Part shown: positions 9,603 through 20,399 of the stretch, one piece after another
How positions within the stretch are numbered: the first letter of the stretch is position 1
Layout: every line of letters starts with the position of its first letter
Assembly: GCA_949361645.1 (NCBI GenBank)
Contig: OX442417.1
Location: forward strand, 17,405,048-17,469,047
Origin: Spongilla lacustris
Taxonomy: Eukaryota; Porifera; Demospongiae; Spongillida; Spongillidae
Reading direction: 5' to 3'
Length of the DNA stretch: 64,000 nt
Program-made: the position numbers and the translations under genes
Notes under the pieces: generated by a model
Database searches by the model: none
What the model was told of the DNA's origin: nothing
The model's input: the letters and a program-made list of their open reading frames with translations, nothing else

Positions 9603-11669
9603 TACATGTTAAACACAAATTTCAATATTTAACTAGTAAACTATGTAACTATGTATGAGTCAACTATCTAAGTAGAGATCTGAGACTTTAGCACAGGGAC
9701 CTGCCCTTGCAAGAAATGCTCTGGCATTCGAGCGCACAAGGGAAAGGTTTAGTCTCGAATAAATGCTGTCCAGAGTGGTGGAAGTGGAGGAGTTAACCTG
9801 AACTGAAAGGCGGGAAGCAAGTTTCTTGAAGGTGTCAGAGGCAAGTTGGCCCCATGCCCCGAATGAATCGACAACAAGCGGTATGCAGCTCCAGCCTAGT
9901 TCTGCACAAATCCCAGAATTTGCTAGTATCTTTCGCTGTTCTGTGGCAAAAGCTGCAGTGCCTGCTGTGTGTCCCGCTTCGGAAACTATGTCAGGTTTTA
10001 GCGGAGACGACACAGATAGGTCGAACGCAGCAGGTTTGCCATTGAAGCCCCAGTTGTTAACTAGAATGTCTGCTGGTCTAGATTGTTTCTGGTCATGACC
10101 AAGACCACTGCCAGCTTCCAGCTTAGGGTTGTATAAGGCTTTCTTGAAGAGGTGATACAAGGTATCGCGAAGGTTGTTATGACGCGCAATGACATCACTA
10201 CCTCTCTTGCATGTTAGAGCGTGGTGAGCCTCAAGGGCTTTGGTAGGGCAAAGGGCACACACAGAGCCGGGCTCACATAACTGAATACCAAGCCACCATT
10301 TGATGGCAAACTGACATTCGGATGGTGTTAAATGCAAGCCTAAGGCCGGTGATGGGGCGACACGCAACCAAGAGCTAGCATGTGGGGATGAGACAGAAAG
10401 AAGTCGGGCTCGGTCAGCCAGGGAGCTGCTTTGCAAGAGGGATTGAAACTGTTTGTCTTCAAGATTCTGTGACAAAACATGTCGATTGGTGTGGATGGAG
10501 TCAAAGGTTGATGAAAGAGCTTCATTGGGAGAAACAAGGGCATTATAAATATTGATGGCCTCGAGGAGGTATGGTGAATTGATGTGGTCAGGGAAGGAGG
10601 TACTAATAGAGCTGATGTATGCAGCAGAGCAATGGAGGAAAACAGATCGAAGGCCCATACCGCCATGGGATAAGCTCAGCGTGGCTTGCTTCCAGGCTGG
10701 GCAGTTAGGTGACAAGTCAATAGCAGTGCACTCCATGAAGCAGGCTCTGACACTATCATCAAATGTAGCGAGAGCGGATTGAATCAAATTTGGAGGTGTG
10801 GTACGTGCAATGTGCGTGACCTTGCAGAAGGCAGCACACTGGCGAAGGAGAGTTAGGGCAATCTGGGGATCCTCTAGTTTCTGCAGTTGTTGGTGCAAGA
10901 TATTAGAAGCCCTGATGGCTGATGATGCAAAGTCTTCACAAAAGCTTTTGTTTCCAATTGGTGACCCAAGAATGACAAAATTCGGAACATTTGAGCGTGT
11001 AGTGATAGCATCATGAAAGTCAGGTAGGGGTTTTTTGCAAAAAAGTTCACATTTGCTGAAGTTAGGAAATAGGCCAAGGGGGGGCCCCTGATTATTCAAG
11101 ATAGATAGGGCCTGATCAATGCTAGTCTTGGACCCAGCCAGAGCACCATCGTCCAAGTACCATTTGTTGAAAGATAGGGACTCACAGGCATTTTCGATTT
11201 CAATGATGACAGGGTGAATAACGAGAGAAAATAGAAGGGAGCCAAGTGGATCACCTTGCTGCACACCTGAGGTAGATGACAGACTGCCCAGTGGATGCCA
11301 AAGATTGGTGGGATGGCTGTAGCACCATGACACCCATGGGAGGAGCTCAGGGAAATGGGAGTGGCATTGATCGAGTACATCTTGTCTTGAGACATTGTTA
11401 AAGGCATTGTGGAGATCTACCTTTAGGACTACAAAGTCGTCATCTTCCCAATGACGGTCAACACATGCTCGTAATGAGTGGACCATGGTCTCGGCTCCAC
11501 CTGGGCAAGCTACTCCGAGTTGGTGTGGACTGAAGTAATCAGCAGCCTTGCATTTAACCATGGCGCATAAACATCTGCTGGTTAATCGACGTAGCACCTC
11601 ACCTATGGCAATAGGTCTAACGTCACAGTCAGGAGCCTTGGATTTATTGATGGCTATCAGGGAACCTCC
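9603..11669 (-). mobile_element. R2-like non-LTR retrotransposon, copy 2 (5'-truncated)
   Basis: Nearly identical to copy 1 (only scattered single-base differences), but the frame is intact from about 11660 to the stop at 9660, giving at least 645 residues: RT with KVDLHNAFNNVSR, QQGDPLG, YLDD and the same CCHC plus restriction-like endonuclease C-terminus. It keeps the 25 bases lost in copy 1. Homology stops abruptly at about 11669, so the N-terminal and early RT parts are missing, as expected of incomplete reverse transcription. The truncated 5' end lies only about 98 bases before the ADAM10 start codon, in opposite orientation. The close match of the copies points to recent activity. Confidence 0.85.
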
Positions 11670-11766
11670 AATAGCAATATTAATATTAACTATCAGGATA
11701 TGCTCTGCGCTGCATGACGTCTTGCATCCGGGTTAACAAAAGGGGGCAGATCCTTTCAGCCAAGGA

Positions 11767-14700
11767 ATGAAGGGTTGGGTGTTCGCACTAGCCGTCCTTT
11801 GGACGTGCGTGCTACTGCGGGCCATCAACGGTACGTACCTGTTAACACGTACTATGTTTAGCTTAAGTTCATCTTGGGACGCCTATCCCTGGACAGCTGT
11901 CCCGCTCACAGATCAGATTTTGCACTATGAATCGCTTAGTTACGACGCAGTCGGAGTTCATCAACAACACGACAGGATACGGAGGAACGTCGGAACGGAG
12001 AAGGAAGTGCAGTTCTCTTTCAATGCGTTTGGAAGGTAAGGGGCGTGTGCTTAGACGATAAAGGTGCCGAACCCGTTGCCATGGCCCGGGAGGGACACAC
12101 GATTACCTTTCTCTCTGTGCCGAGATCTTACCGCCTTTTACCTTAGGGACTTTGGCCTAAGCTTGTGGCATAACCGCGACGTCTTCGCTCCGGGCGTGGT
12201 CTTCGAACATGTGACGAGTGAAGGCCCGCAGGCCATTCCGTACGACATGGGCACCTTCTATAGGGGGCAAGTCCGAGGTACGTACGTAGATGTACGTGTT
12301 ACGTGTATGTATGCTCGTGTTGCGTGTGTGGTAGCGAGTGCTGTACGCGTCATATGCAAATCACGTGTGGGAGTGGTGTGCTTGGAGGTAACTAAGTTTT
12401 GTCCATCAAGCAACTGCCTTCTTTGGGTGCCTTTAAGACTCTTGTTTAATGACCCAGGTATACTTTGTAAACCCTACTGGTGACCCCGGCCCCATGTAAA
12501 ATTTAATTCTTTTCACCCTACTGGTGACCCCATGTATAATTTAACCCTTTTCACCCTACAGGTGACCCCATGTCCACTCTGAGTGGTCATATCATCAATG
12601 GTGTGTTTGACGGTGTGATAAGGACTGGGGATGAGGTGTATTATGTGGAGCTTGCCAAGAAATTCAAGAGGGACACTTCGGGATACCATTCAGTAATCTA
12701 CCGCCTCAAAGATGTCCTCCTCAACACAACAGAGTCTTCATGCGGTCTGAAGGACAACATTTATGAGCAGATGAAGAAAGTACAGGCCTCTGCAAAGCCC
12801 TTGAAAGCAGAGGTGCCCAGACCCAAAGCAACAGACACTCTCTCTGATATGTTCTCCTCCAGGAGGGGCCGCAGCACATCGGGGACAGTGGGCGGAGGGA
12901 AGTATTGCCAGATGTTGGTGGCGGCTGACGACCTTTTTGTCCAGAGCGTTGGCGGTGGCAACACAGTAAACACAGTGAACGAGATAGCCTCCATCTTCGC
13001 TGATGTTCAGACCATATACTCCAACACCGACTTCTTAAAGACAGGACAGGCAAGTGGTATTGTACCCACGATAGTGAAGATTCAGATCATATCTCCAACG
13101 GACCCTACCTACTCGGGGCTAAGCAACACTGGGCTTGCAGTCACTGACTTCCTCAACCTGTGGTCTACATACAACCATGACAGCTACTGTCTTGCCATGC
13201 TGCTCACGTATCGCACCTTTTCGGGCGGAGTTCTAGGTCTTGCATGGGTGGCTGCCCCCCCGGGGGGGAATGCTGGGGGGATATGCCAGACGTCTGTGAC
13301 CCTGTCGACAGGGGTGATGAGCCTCAACACGGCAATAGTCACCTTCCAGAACTATGGGGCCAGAGTGGCACGTGCAGTGTCCATTATAACTGTCACACAT
13401 GAGATAGGACACAACTTTGGATCCCCGGTAAGTGTGTTTTAGAGACAGTTAGTAAAGGTTAGTGAAGGTTAGTAATTATATACATAAAACTTTGCTTCAG
13501 AACAGCAGTAGGCATGTATTACATATGTTTGTATCTGCCTATTCCAAACAATGCACACCTCAAGGATACTGTATTTAAAACCTGGCCCCACTCACATGAC
13601 CTGCAGTGACCAGACTGACCATTGAATTAGCTTACCAAGGGAATAACTCCTTACATGATATAATTCCCATGATATCAAATTTATGCTATGTGTCTTAAGG
13701 TATAGTAAGGTATGCCAAGGTATACTAAGGTATAGTAAGGTATACTAAGGTATAGTAAGGTATACTAAGGTATAGTAAGGTATACTAAGGTATGCCAAGG
13801 TATAGTAAGGTATGCCAAGGTATACCATAGTATTGTGCACTGGGGAATGTGTATCTTAAAATACTTATGTCACACACACCACACACCACACACCACACAC
13901 ATGCACACCACACACGTGCACACACCACACACCCACATCTGCACACACCAGCATGATACAGTGGCTCCTTGCATCCCAGGCAGCAGTGGAGGAGGCAACT
14001 ACATTATGTACTTCCAGGCCACTGATGGCTCCCAGACCAACAACAATAAGTTCTCAACATGCAGCATCACTTCCATCAACTCTGTCATTACCACTAAGAG
14101 CTCATGCTTCTCACGTGAGTTTGTGTCATGTGACAATTGACAGCTGCTAATGAATTATCACGTGACGCCCCGCCCTCATGCCCCGCCCCTCATGTACAGC
14201 TAAATATTCCACAGTGCAATATCAGTATACCTGCCCCGCCCCCTCAGTATACGTGCCCCGCCCCTACATTGCACAATGTTTATATAGCCAAGACAATGAA
14301 CATGCACACAAATATCTACACATGGGCCCCTCCCCCTTACCATTATACTTGCCCCTCCCCATTATACTGGCCCCTCCCCCTTACCATTATACTGGCCCCT
14401 CCCCCTTACCATTACACTTGCCCCTCCCCCTTACCATTACACTTGCCCCTCCCCCTTACCATTATACTTGCTCCTCCCCCTCCCCATTATACTTGCCCCT
14501 CCCCCTTACCATTATACTTGCCCCTCCCCCTTACCATTATACTTGCCCCTCCCCTATGTAGTGTCTGGCTCATTCTGTGGTAATGGTATCAAGGAGGCCG
14601 GGGAAGATTGTGACTGTGGCACTGTGCAGGACTGCAGCAGTCCCTCCTCCACTTATGACCCCTGCTGCAACACATCACAGACATGCAAATACAAGACAGG

Positions 14701-15921
14701 AGCAAATTGCAGGTGTGCATTAACCAGAGTGCAGTCACCATGGCAACATGCTCTTACCCCTCCAGTGTTGTAGACCCTTGCTGCTCTGCGAGCACCTGCA
14801 CAGTCATAAAGAACAATCAGACGGTGTGCTTTAATAAGACCGACTGTGCGGCCACCAGCATGTGTAATGGTGTCGACAGAACATGTCCCACCTCCACCTT
14901 CAGTCCCGATGGCACCCTGTGTAACAGCAACACGAGCACATGTGTGGGAGGGGTGTGCAGTGGTACCCAGTGTGCTGCCAAGGGGCTGCCTGACTGCCAG
15001 TGTACAGACACCAGCTACCAGTGCCACCTCTGCTGTATGTACCCAGCCACTGGTGGGACCTGCCAGTCCACCTTTGTCTTGCAACAAGTGAGGAATTTGT
15101 GTGGGGGGGGGGGGAGGGGGTGGTGGTACATTAAGCTTCCATCTTTCCATAAACTGCAGAAAAATTATCTACCCAATGGAATACCCTTCAAGGGTGAGAA
15201 CTTGGCAACGGGGAAGTCATGTGACAACAATCAGGGCTACTGTTCCAGTGATAGCCCTCCTGTGTAAGCCACATGGTGGTCACATGATGGTCACATGATG
15301 ATCACATGGTGATCACATGCTGATCACACAGTGGTCACATGATGATCACACAGTGGTCACATGATGATCACATGACTGTCTTGTCTCCATCTTCAGTTGC
15401 AAAGTGGTGAACAACGAGAATGTACTCAAGGGTCTCCTCGACATCTTCAATCCCGCCAACCTCAACAACATCTTGATATGGCTCACCACGTACTGGTGGG
15501 TCCCGGTCATCGTGGTGGTAGCTTTCCTGGTGCTCATGGCTCTGCTGCGCTGTACCTATCGCCGCAAGGCTGTCAAGAGAGCCATTAGCCGCGTCAGCAA
15601 CTCTGTGCGCAGACGACCTGCAGGCAGGGACGAGGCTGACCAAGCTGGGGGGAGGCGTAGGGCACAACCTAGTACGTGGTAGACAGTGCTCTTATTTTAA
15701 CCTTTGCTAACCATTATTCTTATTATTGCTCACCATTATTCTTATTATTGCTCACCTTTTCAGATGTCAAAGTGAAGAGGCTGACGTGCTTCTTCCCCAG
15801 TGCTGACCTGGAGACCATTGAAGCTGTCCTTCACAGCTGTGGGAACAGTGAGGACACAGCAGTGCAACGTCTGCTGAGCGTGGGGTACCCCCTCAAGAAG
15901 ATCCCCATACCTTCAGCCTAG
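11767..15921 (+). CDS. ADAM10: ADAM10 (Kuzbanian-like) sheddase with C-terminal CUE-like domain
   Basis: Membrane metalloprotease that sheds ectodomains such as Notch. Ten exons: 11767-11830, 11912-12035, 12147-12277, 12562-13427, 13952-14114, 14562-14712, 14766-15087, 15160-15263, 15394-15671, 15764-15921; 786 residues in frame. Visible in order: signal peptide (1-21), propeptide with SSCGL cysteine-switch candidate and an RRGR furin-type site, catalytic domain with zinc site HEIGHNFGSPH (386-396, split by an intron after SP), disintegrin with EDCDCG, cysteine-rich region (CNGVDRTCP, HLCCMYP), one transmembrane helix (about 675-692, WWVPVIVVVAFLVLMALL), and a basic R-rich cytoplasmic stretch. 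Odd: the last exon (735-786) encodes KRLTCFFPSADLETIEAVL...AVQRLLSVGYP, which matches the CUE fold pattern (FP near the start, dileucine near the end) and is not part of the familiar ADAM10. The intron between exons 6 and 7 is only 53 bases. Confidence 0.9.
13700..13830. repeat. 10-base tandem repeat in ADAM10 intron 4
   Basis: Repeated aaggtatact/aaggtatagt/aaggtatgcc units, followed by a (caca)n-rich stretch to about 13950. Intronic. Confidence 0.9.
14320..14556. repeat. 25-base tandem repeat in ADAM10 intron 5
   Basis: About nine copies of acttgcccctcccccttacc plus attat, running almost up to the splice acceptor at 14561. Its pyrimidine richness may double as the acceptor's polypyrimidine tract. 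Confidence 0.9.
15266..15372. repeat. Tandem repeat in ADAM10 intron 8
   Basis: Copies of cacatgatgatcacatggt/cacagtggt type units fill the intron before the transmembrane exon. Confidence 0.8.
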
Positions 15922-17060
15922 GTGATATGTGCAAACAAGCAAACATGTATGTGTTGTGTATGCAGTCAAAGCTGTTGATATGTGTTGACATTAATGAATG
16001 TTTTTTATTGTTAACTATGTTTGAATAAATTGAGTTATTTTGTGGTACACATTCTGTGCCCTGATAATGCTACATCACTCTGGTCGCTATGGTGACAATA
16101 TTACCATCTTTGGATGCACATTGCCTAAGGATCAGCAAAGCCACAAATGTGCCTGGTTGGAAGCTGGTGGCCTGGGGACTGGTGGCCTGCCTGTACATGT
16201 ATAGGCAGTAGGAATTAGAAGGATGTTTGTACACTGAAGCTTGTGCGGCTTCTTGATCCACCATCGGATATGACATGGCTGAGAGGTACCATGGCCTGGG
16301 CACCAGAGCATCGTGTGGCTGGGATGCAATCATGACCACTTGCAATCTGATATAGTCAGCAATGGAGCCATCTGCTGGCTGCTGGCAGTGGGATGACTAT
16401 TACTGTACTACGTACATGTACTTTGATGCTACACACATAACCATTACATAATGTATCCACACCACTTGTGGCTGACCTTGTCACCTCACTACACAGCCAG
16501 CCCATTACATCATCGAATTACCCAGATCACCACCAGAATGATGAAGGATCTTACCTTAGCATCATCACCCATAGTTGTGCCAACAGTTAGGGCACAATAC
16601 ACACCCTCTCAAGAAGATCCAGTTCAGCACAAATGATATGTGTACCTTATTACAAGCAAACATTTACCATGTGTTGTGTGGGCAGTCTGATATGTGACAT
16701 CACTACACAGCACTGTGTTAAGATAAAGATAAGTGTGTGGGGGTGTGTCCTGTGCTCTAGTGAGGTCGCTTCACTCTGGTCACTATGGTGACAAGGACGT
16801 CTTCTGGGACATCTTCGAATGCACACTGACGATGTTGGACCATCTTTGTGTTCTGATTGGCTCTTTCATGAAGCCTTATAAGGACACAGGGGGGCGGAGT
16901 TGTCCCGGGAGGAGTGCACCCTTGTGCTTGCACAGCAGGAGGCTTGGGGGTCTTGGGGAAACCCCTCTTCTTCTTCATCACCAAGCCACAACTCCTGTGC
17001 TTGGTTATTTGTTTACAGGCTGTTGGCCTGGGGACTGGTGGCCTTGGAGTATACCGATAC
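15880..17060 (+). repeat. Diverged tandem duplication of the ADAM10 3' end
   Basis: Sequence from the last ADAM10 codons through the 3' region (about 15880-16345) recurs, diverged, at about 16595-17060. Shared landmarks in the same order are ccctc-tcaagaagatcc, gatatgtg...acaagcaaaca, atgtgttgtgt-gcagtc, cactctggtc-ctatggtgaca and ggcctggggactggtggcc. Only the end of the coding exon is included, and the second unit has no open CUE domain. The intervening 16346-16594 holds no gene I can recognise. Small minus-strand frames here (for example 16757-17083) could be terminal exons of the gene to the right, but nothing supports this strongly. Confidence 0.7.
16024..16029 (+). promoter_or_regulatory. 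Polyadenylation signal AATAAA of ADAM10
   Basis: Canonical hexamer 103 bases after the ADAM10 stop codon, in a T-rich 3' region. Confidence 0.7.
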
Positions 17061-17084
17061 TGCCTCTGTACGGCTTTCTTCACA

Positions 17085-17532
17085 GTGGAGTGGGAGGGGC
17101 TGGGTTGGGAGTGGGAGGGGCTGGGTTGGGAGTGGGAGGGGTTGGATTGTATACTGGTATTTGCATCAAATCCAATCTCCTAGGGAGGAGAGAGTGTGTG
17201 TGTTTGTGCGTGTGTGCTTAGCTAGTACATCACATGGCACTACATGTACCATCAAATACTTGTATCTATTCTAATAACCAGGCATTAACCGCTCCCACCC
17301 CCAGGTTTACACGTACCATGTAACAATCAGGCTAGTTTGCTACATTTAGTAAAACTGCAAGGCATTGAACCAAACATGGTGGTACATCCCTGATATAGTC
17401 ATATCAACTTGACATACTTTTGTTTGATTTGGGCAGTTCGTGATTTGATTCTTTGATTTGATTCTATGATACATGCAGTTTTTATTATTTTTTTGATGCT
17501 GATTTTACCAACAAACTAACTTTATAAAGCCA
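17085..17532. other. Non-coding spacer with a short 20-base repeat
   Basis: Three copies of gtgggaggggctgggttgga at 17085-17150, then unique AT-rich sequence. No gene or RNA seen. Confidence 0.6.
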
Positions 17533-17589
17533 TTATCCCAGATACCCTGCACCTTTAGTTGCTGATTTGATTGTACTCACGTCGAAGTC

Positions 17590-20116
17590 CATTAACCTCT
17601 CCATTGTTGATCCAGTACTGATGTCCCTTGATGGTCCAGTACTGGTGGTCGCCCTTACTTTCACAGGTGTACTGGTGAGGGGGAGTGGCTTTGGAATGGG
17701 CGTGGCAGACATCTTGAGGCAGTCATAGTATGAATGATAAGTAGTCTTTGACAAATGAAAACTCACCACAGGAGTGCTAGGTGTGATGAGTGGAGTGCTG
17801 GTGAGGGGAAGCCCATCCCCTCGCTGTGATGGTGAGAGTGGAGATAGTGATAATATAGGTGTCTGGTGATGAAGAGGGTGGAGAGGGGTTAAATATAATA
17901 TTAAAGTTATTTAGTACTTCCTGACAGCAGGCATACCAGATGTAATGACCTGAAGTGGTCATTCAGGCTTGTGTCTGCACTCTGCCTCATGCAGTCAGTA
18001 GGGTGTGAAGTGGTGGGTGGTGATGGTGGTGTGTTCAAGGTACCAAGTTTGCTGCACAAAGGAGTGATCTTAGCTGGTTTCCTTGACAAAGAAAGCTTTT
18101 TCTTCCATTGTCCACTAGTAGAAAGAGCTGCTTCCATGGCAACTGTTCCATTGGCTCCTCCTACATCCTTGGCAACTGTTTTGTTGGCTCTTCCAGTGTT
18201 AACAATTATTTTATTATTGGTTCCTCCTAGTTCCTCGGCAGTTGTTTTGTTGGCTCCTCCTACTTCCTCCTTGGCTCCTCCTACTTCCTCCTTGGCTCCT
18301 CCTACTTCCTCCTTGGATCCTGCTTTCCCGTTCGTTTGAAATGCTCTCCCCGAGGCATATAGGCCCCCAATAGATTCATCTATGGAATCTTGAAGTAAAA
18401 TTGTTTCTTTGCAGTCATTAAGTATGACATCATCACTCCCTCTGGCTCGCACAACCTCAATGCTGGAATCACTGGTCAATGTACGACTTAAAGATGATTG
18501 GTCGTTCTGGTCACATGCCATATTTGGAATGGCTTCAGTAATCTGCCCACTGTTCAACTGCTCCTTGCACACATCACCTCCACCCACACCTCCATCTTTC
18601 AACTCCTCACAAGTCACAACAATCTTCACCTCCTCCCCAGGCACACCACCTTCCACCTCCTCCCCAGGCACACCACCTTCCACCTCCTCTCCAGGCACGC
18701 CGGCACTCCCTTTAGCGGCTAGGTATGTACAGCTCTTGGATAAGATGGCCAGGTAGATGTCTTCCTTATGTCCCTCTGCAGTGTCCCTCCCTTGAGGTAG
18801 AAGTGATGTATTCAATACACATCCCTCTAAGTTCCCTCCATGAGGTGATGTTGGCACAATAGTTGACATCTATGACGTAACAATGTTCCATGAACACTAT
18901 GCAATTTCCCTCCTCCCCACACACAGGACCCTCCCCTCCCTCCTCCCCATATCCAGGACCCTCCCCTCCCTCCTCCCATATACAGGACCCTCCCCTCCCT
19001 CCTCCCCACACACAGGACCCTCCCCTCAGGACCCTCCCCTCCCTCCCTCCTCCCCACATCCAGGACCCTCCCCTCCCTCCTCCCCACACACAGGACCCTC
19101 CCCTCCCTCCTCCCCACACACAGGACCCTCCCCTCCCTCCTCCCATATACAGGACCCTCCCCTCCCTCCTCCCCACACACAGGACCCTACCCTCCCTCCT
19201 CCCCACATCCAGGACCCTCCCCTCCCTCCTCTCCATATACAGGACCCTTCCCTCCCTCCTCCCCACACACAGGACCCCTCCACCCTCCTCCCCATGCTCC
19301 CACTTACCCCTACAGAATGGCTGCTGGAGTTCTCCATCCCTCCACAAGCAAGGTGTTCCAAGAAGTACCTAACCCTGCTGACATCAATCTTCTTAGCTTT
19401 GGACTGGGGAGGAGGTCATGGTATGGTGTTACGGTAAGAAGATGACCAACCTGGGCTTCAAGGGTGTGTAATATGGCTGGAGTCACGATGGCTGGAGTCA
19501 TTGTGTCTTGAGCACACTTCAGTGAACTGGAGCAAGTTAATTCCATTGACACACACTCATGCTGCCCTGAGCTCTGAGCTATATGGTAAGGAGGAGGGGG
19601 AGGTAATGGTGTCTTATCCGTGCTGTGCAGAACGTTTGCGGCGTTGGCCGACGCCCCCATTGGAGTGGGCACGACCTTTAGGATGCTAGACGAGTGTCCC
19701 TCCAATGCTGCATTCGGAATGGACTTGTTCGGGGGCACAACTGTTGCCACAGGCAACAACTGGCTGCCTACGTCATGGTTTTGTGTATGCTTCCGAACTA
19801 AGTCCTCGAAAATGTCTTGTTCAGTTGGTCTGGACGTATTTCGCGCAGAAGGAGTTACAATGGAGAATTTCCTTGCAACTCTCCTAGGCTTGGGCCTCCA
19901 GTGCACCTCTCGCTTGCGCTTGGGTGCAAGGAACGTTTTCTTTCCTTCCGGGCTGGAGCTACAACACGAAGCACCACACTTGTTTAGCGCTACACGACCC
20001 GCACAGCTCCACCCACACCTCAGTACCTGCTTTCGTTGCACGACATTCGGTTCGGCGCTAGGAGAGCAAACCATGCGTACCATCTGTACGTTACGCGCCA
20101 TAGGGCGGCTGCGCAT
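17590..20116 (-). CDS. Unrecognised multi-exon protein, low complexity
   Basis: Not recognised. The best reading starts at ATG 20116 (RC of a plus-strand cat) with exon 20116-19451, rich in K/R, P and S (EGKKTFLAPKRKREVHWRPK, TPMGASANAANVL). It splices (CAG|TCC) into exon 19403-19308 (SKAKKIDVSRVRYFLEHLAC), ending at a strong GTAAGT donor. A further exon from 18869 to about 17950 fits in phase after a catag acceptor; it encodes EDIYLAILSKSCTYLAAKGS, then repeats GVPGEEVEG and VGGAKEE, then KPAKITPLCSKLGTLNTP. Smaller candidates at about 17831-17772 and 17733-17592 share LPLTSTP, but their joins do not resolve. The protein looks intrinsically disordered and basic. Possibly nuclear or cytoskeletal, but no family claim is made. 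It is head-to-head with Rab B across 283 bases. Confidence 0.5.
18905..19280. repeat. Minisatellite in intron of the unrecognised minus gene
   Basis: About a dozen copies of a roughly 33-base unit around cctcctccccacacacagga plus ccctcccctcc, with variants catatacagg and catccagg. It occupies the intron between candidate exons 19308 and 18869. Confidence 0.9.
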
Positions 20117-20399
20117 TACGCGCCACAGGCGGCGCGCGAAATTGTGCAAGTTGCGCTAATAACATGTAAGTGTAGCCATTAAATTGTTTCTGCTCGATTA
20201 GACGAATGTGACGTAGCGGAAAGACTTTTATGTGTTAGCACATTATCTTCTCCTTAAGATATAACGTGGGAGACCGTGGTAACGAATGGTTGCCGTACTG
20301 GAGTTAGCCAAGCGATGAGTGGGAGTTCGTGATTATATATATTACATACAGGCCGTCGATGCGGTTTGAAGTATCTTTTAACTGGCAGCAGCATCAGCC

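Noticed and set aside
4959..11669. RT frames as host genes or as LTR/DIRS elements
   Set aside because: The C-terminal CCHC plus restriction-like endonuclease and lack of integrase, RNase H or LTRs fit R2-type non-LTR elements.
16757..17083. Minus-strand frame rich in KTPKPPAVQ as a terminal exon
   Set aside because: It lies in the second unit of the ADAM10 3' duplication and no splice join to the minus gene could be supported.
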